Shown here: positions 1 through 8,300 of the stretch, piece by piece
Layout of the letters: each line of letters opens with the position of its first letter
Numbering within the stretch: the first letter of the stretch is position 1
Assembly (NCBI GenBank): GCA_947461145.1
Contig: CANHJD010000007.1
Span: 1 to 38,105 of the forward strand
DNA from: Bacteriovoracaceae bacterium
GTDB taxonomy: Bacteria; Bdellovibrionota; Bacteriovoracia; Bacteriovoracales; Bacteriovoracaceae
Direction: 5' to 3'
Length of the DNA stretch: 38,105 nt
Translations under genes and position numbers: made by a program
Notes under the pieces: model-generated
What the model was told of the DNA's origin: nothing
What the model saw: the letters and a program-made list of their open reading frames with translations, nothing else
Databases searched by the model: none

Positions 1-3
1 ATC

Positions 4-32
4 TGGACAAATAATTTAGTGGGGTTTATAAA
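4..32 (+). promoter_or_regulatory. Predicted sigma-70 promoter of tRNA-Asn
   Basis: TGGACA at 4-9 and TATAAA at 27-32 are separated by 17 bases, each one mismatch from consensus. Transcription would begin near 39, about 17 bases before the mature tRNA 5' end. The same transcript would run into the coding region that begins at 139. Confidence 0.65.
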
Positions 33-55
33 ATACAGACCTTTTGACTATGAGT

Positions 56-132
56 TGGGAAGTGGCGCAGTTGGTTAGCGCAGCAGACTGTTAATCTGTT
101 GGTCGAGAGTTCGAGTCTCTCCTTCCCAGCCA
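56..132 (+). tRNA. tRNA-Asn (GTT)
   Basis: The sequence folds as a full cloverleaf. The acceptor stem is TGGGAAG/CTTCCCA, the D stem GCGC/GCGC, and the anticodon stem GCAGA/TCTGT with loop CTGTTAA, which places GTT at the anticodon. The T arm is GAGAG-TTCGAGT-CTCTC. Discriminator G is followed by an encoded CCA at 130-132. A protein-coding start lies only six bases after the CCA, so tRNA and mRNA are probably made as one transcript. Confidence 0.97.
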
Positions 133-138
133 CTTTTT

Positions 139-1377
139 ATGCAATTTTCTTCTACAATCTACTCACGCTTAAAATCACGCCTCAAACGAAGATATAAGTC
201 GAATTATCTAAGAACCCATAAAGAATTGAAACGCTTTCCAGACACTTATACCGCTAAATGGTTAAGTGAAAATAAAGATGAGTTTATTGAATTTACTCCA
301 CAGAGATGGTTTTTTTTAAAGCAAGTAGAAACACTTTTATTTTTTCTAACAAAAAATGAGAAATTAAAAAATTCAGAAGACTTTACTCAGGAAGATGATG
401 AGATTTTTGAGAGATGGAATAAAAGTGAGTTTGCTGATGTTTTTTTGAAATTATTAAATAAAAGAATGTCTTTAAGACAGGCCTCAATAAATACTTCAAA
501 AGTTTTTGATGAGCATTTAGTAGCTCTTGGTAATCTGCATCTCTTAAAATCCAGCAGAGCGACGCCAAACTATCGATTACAGCCTTCTCTAGGAGATATA
601 AAAAAAGGCACAAAAGTTTCCAAACTTTTAGAAACGACTCTCCATCTAGATGGGAAAGAGTTGGCCCTATTAACTTCCACCTTAAAAGAGATGAAGCAAT
701 TCTCAACTAAAATTGAAGTCGCCCTAAGAGTGATTAAGTACTTTTCAAAGGATTCATGGGATCGTTTTTCAGCCTTCACAGAAATTATTATTCCTATTAA
801 GCAAGAAGAGTTTGTCAGTTATTCTCATCAGGAGTTGCCGGGAACGTCGATGATTAATCTCTTTCATAGAGATTTTGTTGATCTTCTAGATGATCTTTTG
901 CATGAAAATGGCCACCATCACCTCAATTATTATCTTAATCTTCAAACTCTGATTCAGGAACCAATAGAATGTATCTACTATAGTCCCTGGAGACGAACAC
1001 TTCGTCCGATAAGGGGAATTTATCACGCTTACTTTACCTTTTTTTGGGCGTTTAAACTTTTCTCAGATATGGCGCAGTCTAAAGAATTGGACTCGATTTG
1101 GTACATTTTCAGTAAAGATGAGCAGGAGAAAATCATTTGGCGTGCTGTTGAAGAATATTGGATGCTAGATTATTCATACCAAGATCTTCTATGGGCAAAA
1201 CAGAAAGGCCTTATCACTATTGAAGGATGGAGCCTCATTCAAGAACAAAGAAAGAATGTTACTAAATTAAAATCAAAAGTATTAATTTGGGAAAAATCTC
1301 TTAAAAATTATCGAAAAGATTTTAAAGAATTAAAAAAGACACTTACCCACGCAAGAAAACATTATCACAAAATCTAA
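139..1377 (+). CDS. Predicted HExxH-type peptide beta-hydroxylase-like protein
   Basis: This 412-residue soluble protein carries HENGH at residues 255-259, then 'YYSPWRR' and 'PIRGIYHAYF' with His296. The layout of HExxH, a Tyr/Pro-rich Arg segment and G-x-x-H resembles the HEXXH-motif family now described as alpha-ketoglutarate-dependent peptide beta-hydroxylases that modify RiPP precursors; family membership is my recognition of the motif order, not a search result. His255, His259 and His296 are the likely metal ligands. The N-terminal 200 residues are basic and helical and unassigned; the last 50 look like a coiled coil. No RiPP precursor, leader-binding domain or exporter is adjacent, which is unusual for the family. 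The ATG sits six bases after tRNA-Asn with no Shine-Dalgarno, so initiation may follow tRNA processing. Its stop overlaps the convergent YgfZ-TPR gene by four bases. A metalloprotease is the main alternative. Confidence 0.55.
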   Translation: MQFSSTIYSRLKSRLKRRYKSNYLRTHKELKRFPDTYTAKWLSENKDEFIEFTPQRWFFLKQVETLLFFLTKNEKLKNSEDFTQEDDEIFERWNKSEFADVFLKLLNKRMSLRQASINTSKVFDEHLVALGNLHLLKSSRATPNYRLQPSLGDIKKGTKVSKLLETTLHLDGKELALLTSTLKEMKQFSTKIEVALRVIKYFSKDSWDRFSAFTEIIIPIKQEEFVSYSHQELPGTSMINLFHRDFVDLLDDLLHENGHHHLNYYLNLQTLIQEPIECIYYSPWRRTLRPIRGIYHAYFTFFWAFKLFSDMAQSKELDSIWYIFSKDEQEKIIWRAVEEYWMLDYSYQDLLWAKQKGLITIEGWSLIQEQRKNVTKLKSKVLIWEKSLKNYRKDFKELKKTLTHARKHYHKI

Positions 1378-2909
1378 AGCTTTTGGATTTCAATCTGCAT
1401 TTGATTAGCAGGCATAAGATCACCTTTTTGAGCAGCAATTTTTATTCCCTCTCGCCATATTTTCTCTGCCATTAGTTTTTCTCCTAAACCTTTATAGGCA
1501 AAACCAAGGGATAAATAGGCCACTGAATAACCGGGATCTTGTTTCAAAACTTTTTCTAAATGACCTACAGCTTTATTCCAATTCTTTTTTTCTACAGCGA
1601 TTGAGCCAATCCCATAATTGGCAAGAGTATCTTCGCTATCAATTTCAAGAACCTGAGCAAACATCGATTCACGCTTTACCCATTCATCTTCTTTTAATTG
1701 TTGCTGCTTCTGTAGTTCTTCTTTTAGTCGAGCCTCATCTCCAAATCTTTGAAATGATTTTACTGTCGCAAGAGACTTTTGCTCTTCAGCTTCATCAATC
1801 TTTCCGAGCTTCATCAAAAAAAGGGACTTATTGGTATGTGCAAGAACTGACCTTGGATCAATTTTTGAGAGTTGATCCATGAGGTCAATGGCCTCTTGAT
1901 AACGCTCAAGTCTACCAAGCATTACACCTAAACTCTCATAAGCATCAGCAAATTGAGGATCAAGATCTAAGGCCAATCTTAGCTTTGCTTCGGCTTGTTC
2001 TAAATCATCTTTTTTAAAACAATCCATAGCCTCATAAAAAAGTTCATGAGATTTACTTTCAAAAGACGAAGAGAGAAGAGGGTAGTATCTAACAAAACCT
2101 TCGATTTCCTCAGAATTTTGTGTGAAATCAATTTTTAAATCTGCCACACGAAAGTCTCGAAGTAATTTAGCTGAGGAAAAATAGGATCCTTTCCAATGAA
2201 AGCAATTTTCAATATCCCCTATTTTTTTACCGAATATAAAAATGGGGCCTTTAAAAGTTTCCTTCGCTGTTTGGATTAAAACTTCAGAATAAGCAGCACC
2301 TCGACGAGAATTAATTTTTAAGACTGTCTCCTGACCCGGGTAGCACCCCTTATTTAATGAAAGACTTAATTCAAATAAACGCGAATTATTAATAAGCTCT
2401 GATGAAAAATGATTACCGCTAAAATCAGGCCAGCCATTCAAAAGGCGCCAGAGCTCAAATTCCTCATTTGAAATTAAATCCGGTGAGGCATCATCGTAAT
2501 TTCTAATAAGTATTGAAGACTCTTCAAGCATGGAGCCCTTATAACTTTCTGGAGTTATGTAATCTTGGCTTTTAGGGCCAAAGATAAAAGTCCAATTTTC
2601 AGGACCTTTATCTTCAATGATGACGTCTTCTGAAATTAAAAAACGCTCCAATCTGGCCAATGCTGTATCTCTGAGTTTATGTGGAATTAAGAGGATGGAT
2701 GATGACGAGCCCTTAAGGGCCCAGCAGTAAAACTCAAGCCGTCCTTGAGGATCGAGAAAACTAATTAAGTGAAACTCTTGATTCGCTAGTGCCTTAAAAT
2801 CATAGGTGGATTGTTTCTGAAGAAATTCCTGAACATCTTGACCAGACAATTCAAAGACATGAAATTCTAAAGAGTATTTGCCGGCAAAATAGCGATAAGG
2901 TTCTAGCAT
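1374..2909 (-). CDS. YgfZ/GcvT-like protein fused to C-terminal TPR repeats
   Basis: Residues 1 to about 270 form a YgfZ/GcvT-type folate-binding domain. The diagnostic motif KGCYPGQETV, the conserved Cys segment of YgfZ (COG0354), is followed by an Arg-rich stretch. YgfZ proteins support assembly or repair of some [4Fe-4S] enzymes with a folate. From about residue 285 to the end are tetratricopeptide repeats, for example 'AEAKLRLALDLDPQFADAYE' and a closing repeat near 450-485. E. coli YgfZ is about 326 residues, so the 511-residue length comes from the TPR tail, which presumably recruits partners. The gene lies three bases after the A-type Fe-S carrier gene, which supports an Fe-S role. I see no clear ribosome binding site at the ATG, consistent with coupling to the upstream gene. 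Confidence 0.82.
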   Translation of the reverse strand: MLEPYRYFAGKYSLEFHVFELSGQDVQEFLQKQSTYDFKALANQEFHLISFLDPQGRLEFYCWALKGSSSSILLIPHKLRDTALARLERFLISEDVIIEDKGPENWTFIFGPKSQDYITPESYKGSMLEESSILIRNYDDASPDLISNEEFELWRLLNGWPDFSGNHFSSELINNSRLFELSLSLNKGCYPGQETVLKINSRRGAAYSEVLIQTAKETFKGPIFIFGKKIGDIENCFHWKGSYFSSAKLLRDFRVADLKIDFTQNSEEIEGFVRYYPLLSSSFESKSHELFYEAMDCFKKDDLEQAEAKLRLALDLDPQFADAYESLGVMLGRLERYQEAIDLMDQLSKIDPRSVLAHTNKSLFLMKLGKIDEAEEQKSLATVKSFQRFGDEARLKEELQKQQQLKEDEWVKRESMFAQVLEIDSEDTLANYGIGSIAVEKKNWNKAVGHLEKVLKQDPGYSVAYLSLGFAYKGLGEKLMAEKIWREGIKIAAQKGDLMPANQMQIEIQKL

Positions 2910-2912
2910 AAA

Positions 2913-3245
2913 TTAGAGAGAGAAAGACTCTCCACATCCACAAGTGTTCTTAGCATTAGGATTATCAAAACTGAAACCTTTGCCATTAAGGCCGTCTTTA
3001 AAATCTAGAACAATACCCTTGAGATAAATAACTGATTTGGGATCAATCAGGACTTTGATATCCCCAAATTCTAAAACGTTATCTCGATCTTTTTTGTCGG
3101 AGAATTCGATTTTATAGGACAAACCGGAGCATCCGCCTCCAGTAACGGCCAATCTAAGCCCTTTTGTACCTTCGGTATTTTCTGTTAAAGCGATCTTTTT
3201 AATTTGCTCAAGCGCCTTATCTGTAATGCTAATAATTTGATCCAT
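2913..3245 (-). CDS. erpA: A-type iron-sulfur carrier protein (IscA/ErpA/HesB family)
   Basis: The 110-residue protein is the normal family length and has the three ligand cysteines: Cys39 in GGGCSG and the C-terminal Cys102 and Cys104 in TCGCGESF. A-type carriers hold and deliver Fe-S clusters to apo-proteins. The C-terminal 'CGCGESF' resembles ErpA/IscA; I cannot separate these paralogues from one sequence, so the symbol is tentative. A clear AGAGGTG ribosome binding site precedes the ATG. It is the first gene of a two-gene operon with the YgfZ-TPR protein and has a good promoter at 3270-3298. No other Isc/Suf genes are nearby. Confidence 0.9.
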   Translation of the reverse strand: MDQIISITDKALEQIKKIALTENTEGTKGLRLAVTGGGCSGLSYKIEFSDKKDRDNVLEFGDIKVLIDPKSVIYLKGIVLDFKDGLNGKGFSFDNPNAKNTCGCGESFSL

Positions 3246-3269
3246 ACATTCACCTCTTAAAACAATCGC

Positions 3270-3298
3270 ACTATAGTCAAATCATATCACATTTTCAA
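3270..3298 (-). promoter_or_regulatory. Predicted sigma-70 promoter of the Fe-S carrier operon
   Basis: On the minus strand TTGAAA (3298-3293) and TATAGT (3275-3270) are separated by exactly 17 bases. Transcription would begin near 3263, giving a leader of about 18 bases that holds the AGAGGTG ribosome binding site. Confidence 0.7.
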
Positions 3299-3352
3299 TT
3301 AAATAGTGCGTCAAAGAAAGGCTTGCTCCGTGGAAAAGCAGAGACTTATAGG

Positions 3353-3358
3353 TATAAT
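3353..3358 (+). promoter_or_regulatory. Possible -10 box upstream of grxB
   Basis: A perfect TATAAT lies 21 bases before the grxB ATG. I find no good -35 hexamer at 16-18 bases, so the call rests on the -10 only. Confidence 0.35.
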
Positions 3359-3379
3359 AATTAGAGCTTAGGGGAATTG

Positions 3380-4033
3380 ATGAGCTTTACGTTGTATCAT
3401 TATGTACATTGTCCGTTTTGCATACGAGTCCGTATGGCCTTTGGCCTACTTAATGTAAACTATGAATCAGTGGTTTTACCTTATGATGATGAGCAAACCC
3501 CAATAAAACTTACTGGCAAGAAAATGCTTCCGATCCTTAAGCATGATAAGGGGATCCTTAATGAGAGTCTTGATATCATCAATTTTTTAGATAAAGATAA
3601 TTTGCTAAAAACTAAAGAATACCTTTCGAGTGAAGAATTTAAACATGTTGAGTCTCTCTTAGAAAAAATTGGTAAACCAGTCCACTCATTAGCAATGCCT
3701 TACTGGATTTTCACACCGGAATTTACCCCAGCTTCAAGAAATTATTTTCAAACAAAAAAAGAAGAAAAAAGAGGATTATTTACTAATTTAGTAAAAAGAC
3801 GTGATGAATTTATCAATGAAATAAATACGATTCTTTTGGAGATTGAAAATGATCTCAAACCATTTTATAAATCAGAAACACTTACTCTCTTTGATCTACT
3901 TTTAGCTGCCCACTTATGGGGACTTTATATCGTTCCGGAATTTCAGTTTCCGTTTAAAATTCATCTCTATCTTCAATCAGTAAAAAAGATGTGTCGCTTT
4001 GATTATCATTCCGATTTTTGGAGCGCTAAATGA
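3380..4033 (+). CDS. grxB: Glutaredoxin 2 (GrxB-type, GST fold)
   Basis: The 217-residue protein begins with a thioredoxin-like domain holding a CPFC redox motif (HCPFCIRVRMAFGLLN), followed by the 'MLPIL' cis-Pro segment and 'ESLDIINFLD', as in E. coli Grx2 (CPYC, 215 residues). The rest is the all-helical GST-type C-terminal domain. Grx2-type enzymes reduce protein-glutathione mixed disulfides in the cytoplasm. I chose the ATG at 3380 over an in-frame TTG at 3377 because AGGGG at 3370-3374 is then correctly spaced. The stop overlaps the start of the FHA gene in ATGA, so the two are probably translationally coupled. Confidence 0.9.
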   Translation: MSFTLYHYVHCPFCIRVRMAFGLLNVNYESVVLPYDDEQTPIKLTGKKMLPILKHDKGILNESLDIINFLDKDNLLKTKEYLSSEEFKHVESLLEKIGKPVHSLAMPYWIFTPEFTPASRNYFQTKKEEKRGLFTNLVKRRDEFINEINTILLEIENDLKPFYKSETLTLFDLLLAAHLWGLYIVPEFQFPFKIHLYLQSVKKMCRFDYHSDFWSAK

Positions 4034-4827
4034 AAGTCATTTTAAAGCTCCAAACAAATAAAACTATATCTGAAGTAAGCCTAGAAGCTAAACAAACAAT
4101 TACAATAGGTCGAAATGAGAAAAGCGACCATAAAGTTCCAGATGAAGTCATGAGTGGAGTCCATCTAAAGCTGCGCTTTATACCCCCTCGTTTGGATATT
4201 TTTGATTTGAATTCAAAAAATGGGACATTTATTAATGGAATAAGAATTGAACAATCAGATATTTTTGTTGGAGATGTTGTAAGAGCAGGAAATACGAGTC
4301 TTACAATTTCAATTGAAAAAACAGATTCTGCTGTTCTGCAAATACTTCGCTTTCCAGGTGGAGATGATGATAGGGCTACTAGATTTATGCAATTAGATTT
4401 TTCTCCAACTCCTATTAAACAGGAACCTAGTCTTCCAGAACAAATTAAGAAGGAAATTTCACCCACTGAAAAATCTGTGCGTATTAAACCGATATCCGTT
4501 GTGCAGGAAATAAATATTAGGAAAAATGCGAACACAAAACTAAAGCTTTCCAAACAAGAAATAAAACTAAGAAACCAATCGAAATCTTCTCTTGCATCAA
4601 CTATTGACATTATAGTGCTACTTTTTGTGATCGCACTGCCTCTGATTTTATTGAATATCTTAATGGTAATTGATTCAGGGATCCTTTCTACCTACCGACT
4701 AGAATTATTTTTAATTTCAGAAGTTACTTTTACCATTGTGTTCTATTATTTAAATTTTAAAACGTGGAAATTTTCTATCGGTGAAAAGCTATCGGGGATT
4801 CAAAAATTATATGAAGACCAGGACTAA
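4030..4827 (+). CDS. FHA-domain membrane protein with RDD-like C-terminus
   Basis: Residues 20-95 form a forkhead-associated domain: GR at 27-28, S42-x-x-H45 and NGTFING at 64-70, the residues that bind phosphothreonine. A charged, presumably flexible linker follows to about 185. The C-terminus has two hydrophobic helices (about 192-215 and 222-243) and ends in 'FSIGEKLSGIQKL', which resembles the closing segment of RDD-family membrane domains. The FHA head would face the cytoplasm and read phosphorylation at the membrane. No Ser/Thr kinase or phosphatase gene is visible in the window, so the partner is unknown. It is coupled to grxB by a 4-base overlap and ends in a CTAA overlap with the convergent ATR gene. 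The FHA call is firm; the RDD call is tentative. Confidence 0.8.
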   Translation: MKVILKLQTNKTISEVSLEAKQTITIGRNEKSDHKVPDEVMSGVHLKLRFIPPRLDIFDLNSKNGTFINGIRIEQSDIFVGDVVRAGNTSLTISIEKTDSAVLQILRFPGGDDDRATRFMQLDFSPTPIKQEPSLPEQIKKEISPTEKSVRIKPISVVQEINIRKNANTKLKLSKQEIKLRNQSKSSLASTIDIIVLLFVIALPLILLNILMVIDSGILSTYRLELFLISEVTFTIVFYYLNFKTWKFSIGEKLSGIQKLYEDQD

Positions 4828-5396
4828 GACCTAGCCTTCCAAAGTATTTCTATGGATCCAGATTTTTTATTAACGTATCTTGCAAGAACAAAAAGATAGT
4901 CCGAAAGTCTGTTAAGAAAAATGATACTCAAATTAGGCAACTCTTCTTTCGTTAAATGTTCATAATGCACAAATCGTCTTTCAACAGATCTAGCAGAAGT
5001 TCGGGCCAAATGCACGGCAGAAGAAACTAAGGCCCCTCCAGGAAGAATAAAGTTTTTCAAAGGCTCTAAAAACTCGTCCATTCGATCTATTTCGGCTTCC
5101 ATTTCAGAAATAAACTCTTCACTCAATTGAGGCAAATTAAAATTTGCCCTATTTTCAAACTCACACGCCATATTTGAACCAAGATCAAAAAGACATGACT
5201 GAATAGTATGGATAAAATCAATTTCAGATTTAAATTGAACATCTAGAAGGGAGCAGGCAAATCCAATCCTTGAATTTAACTCATCAAGTTCACCGTAAAG
5301 GTCAATGCGCAAATCTGACTTAATGATTCTATTTCCACTCACGAGACTAGTCTCACCTTCATCACCAGTCCGAGTATAAACCTTAGATTTTTTCAT
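4824..5396 (-). CDS. Cob(I)alamin adenosyltransferase, PduO/MMAB type
   Basis: The 190-residue protein has the PduO-type N-terminal signature YTRTGDEGETSLVSG, which forms the ATP site, then 'DELNSRIG', and the family motif 'ARTSARSVERR' in its C-terminal half. It transfers adenosyl from ATP to cob(I)alamin, making adenosylcobalamin. Its gene begins on the last base of icmF (TAATG), preceded by an AGGA inside icmF. That arrangement makes the enzyme the dedicated cofactor supplier and loader for the mutase. Its stop shares CTAA with the convergent FHA gene. Confidence 0.93.
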   Translation of the reverse strand: MKKSKVYTRTGDEGETSLVSGNRIIKSDLRIDLYGELDELNSRIGFACSLLDVQFKSEIDFIHTIQSCLFDLGSNMACEFENRANFNLPQLSEEFISEMEAEIDRMDEFLEPLKNFILPGGALVSSAVHLARTSARSVERRFVHYEHLTKEELPNLSIIFLNRLSDYLFVLARYVNKKSGSIEILWKARS

Positions 5397-8300
5397 TACA
5401 TATTCCTTCTATAACGTCCGCCGACCTCATAGAGAACTTCAGTTATCTCGCCTAGGCTACAATAACGTACAGTCGACATGAGTTGTTCAAAAATATTACC
5501 ACCAGAGAGCGCAACATCTCTTAGCTTTTGAAGACTTAATCTGGAATTATCTTTATGTTTCAGTTTGAATTCAGTTAATCTCTTAATTTGATCATCTTTT
5601 TCATCACCTGATGATCTGGAAAGCTCTATTGGCTTCCATTCTTCGAACTTTTCTGGAAGATACGTATTCACTCCAATGATAGGATATTCCCCAGAATCCT
5701 TCATTGTTTCATAATAAAGTGATTCCTCCTGAATCTTTCCTCTCTGATACATGGACTCCATTGCTCCTAGAACTCCACCTTTGTCAGAAATCCTCTCAAA
5801 TTCATTCAGGACAGCCTCTTCAACAAGCTCTGCCAGCTCATCAATAATAAATGAACCTTGAAGAGGATTATCCGTTTTATTTAGGCCATATTCACGATTA
5901 ATGATTAACTGAATGGCCATTGCTCTTCTCACTGATTCTTCTGTTGGAGTCGTAATGGCTTCATCGTAAGCATTTGTATGAAGGGAATTGCAGTTATCCG
6001 AAAGGGCGAGAAATGCTTGAAGGGTCGTTCTTATATCATTGAAGTCAATTTCTTGGGCGTGTAAAGAGCGACCAGAAGTCTGAATATGATACTTTAATTT
6101 TTGTGATTTTTCTGAGGCACCATATTTTTCTCTCATCGTGACGGCCCAGATTTTACGGGCAACTCTACCGAGAACAGAATATTCTGGATCTAAACCATTC
6201 GAAAAAAAGAAGGAGAGATTTTCACAAAACTCATCAATTTTCATACCACGACTCAGATAATACTCAACGTAAGTAAAACCATTTGAAAGAGTTAGTGCTA
6301 GTTGAGTGATCGGATTGGCCCCGGCTTCAGCGATATGGTAACCAGAAATTGAAACAGTGTAATAATTCTTAATCTTGTGTTTACAGAAAAACTCTTGAAC
6401 ATCCCCCATCATTTTGAGGGCAAATTCTAGTGAGAAAATGCAGGTGTTTTGTGCTTGGTCTTCTTTAAGAATATCGGCCTGAACAGTTCCACGTACCTGT
6501 TGCATCACAGAAACCATCTTATCCAGTTTTTCCTGTTCATTTTCAGGCAGGGCCCTATTAATTGCCGTATTCATAAACATAGCAAGAATGATGGGAGCAG
6601 GACCATTAATGGTCATAGAGACAGAGGTCGAGGGTGATGTTAAGTCAAAGCCGTGGTAGAGCTCCATCATATCTTCAAGAGTACAAATAGAGACTCCAGA
6701 CTCCCCAACTTTACCAAAGATATCTGGTCGCTTGGCCGGATCCTCTCCATAAAGAGTAACTGAATCAAAAGCCGTAGAAAGTCTTTTGGCGGCATCATTT
6801 TTTGAAAGATAGTGAAAGCGAGCATTTGTTCTGTGAGGTCCGCCTTCCCCAGCGAACTGCCTTTTTGGCTCCTCATCGGCGCGCTTAAAGGGGAAAACCC
6901 CTCCCGCAAAAGGAAAGAATCCTGGCAAGTTTTGTGAGCGGATAAATTTATACTTCTCTGAAGTATAGTGAATTTTAGGAAATCCTACTTTTGAAATTTC
7001 CATCTGTGAAAGTGAGCGATGTTTTGTTGGGACACTCACATCTTTTCCGCGCACCTGGTAGGTAAATTCTCCGCGAGAATATTGATCAATAATGTTATCA
7101 AATTCTTCAACTTCTTTAAGTTGCGGGACTAGTTGATTTTCTAGAGAGTTCAGTTTTATTGATAATGACGAACTATCAGTCACTACTTTTGAAGCCTCTG
7201 CAAGGCTTTCGTAGAGACGAAGTTTTTCAACTGAGATCAATGTGTGGTTATTATAATCTTTAACATTATCAGCAATATCTCTTAAGTAATTAATTTTTGA
7301 GGCAGGAATGATGGCATGTTTCTTCTCCGGTGCTCTCTCTGAAGGAATCTTGTCGATTTCAGGATTGTGAGAAAAATTGATTGCCTTGGCCATTTCCTTG
7401 AAAAGAGCATTTACTCCAAGATCGTTAAATTTAGAGGCCATTGTTCCAAAAACTGGCAGCTCACTATCTTCGGGTGAGCCTGGATGGTTAGCAAAAAGCT
7501 GCCTATTTCTTCGGTACTGCTTGCGAACATCCCTTAGGGCATCTTCGCTTCTTGGCTTTTCATACTTATTGATGGCAATAAAATCTGCAACCTCAAGCAT
7601 TTCAATTTTTTCAAGTTGAGTAGCAGCTCCAAATTCTGGAGTCATAACGTAAAGAGTTTTATCAGCTACTTTTGTTATTTCATCAGACGCTTGACCAATC
7701 CCAGAAGTTTCAACAAGGATGAGGTCAAAATTTTGAGATTTTAAAAACTCGACAACTTTTTTAATTTCTGGAGAAAGCTCATTCTCCGAGCCTCTCGTTG
7801 CAAGTGAGCGAACATAAAAATTTTCAAACGAGGCGGAACCTAGTCGTATACGATCACCAAGTAGGGCACCTTGAGTTTTTTTCTTTGTTGGATCAACAGA
7901 GATGAGAGCAATCTTTTTTTCTTTGTAATAACGATGAAAACGAAGAAGCAATTCATCGATGAGTGATGATTTACCAGCTCCACCAGTTCCTGTGATACCA
8001 AAGACGGGAATATTTTTTGCCTTAATTTCAAATGGAAACAGACCATTATCTTCGATATAGGTGATGACTTTTGCGATCTCATTTACAGTTAAGGTTTTCT
8101 CTTTTAATTTTTTAAAATCAATATTATCAATTGTAGAAAAATCGCATTTATTAATCATGTCATCGATAATGCCATTTAAGCCAAGCGAGGTCCCATCATT
8201 AGGGTGATAGATGCGGGTAATCCCTCTTTTATGAAGCTCTTGAATTTCTGGAGGTGTAATAACTCCACCGCCTCCCCCAAAAATACGGACATTATCGGCA

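Noticed and set aside
4026-4610. Long antisense frame opposite the FHA gene
   Set aside because: It mirrors a convincing FHA-domain gene and has no domain pattern of its own.
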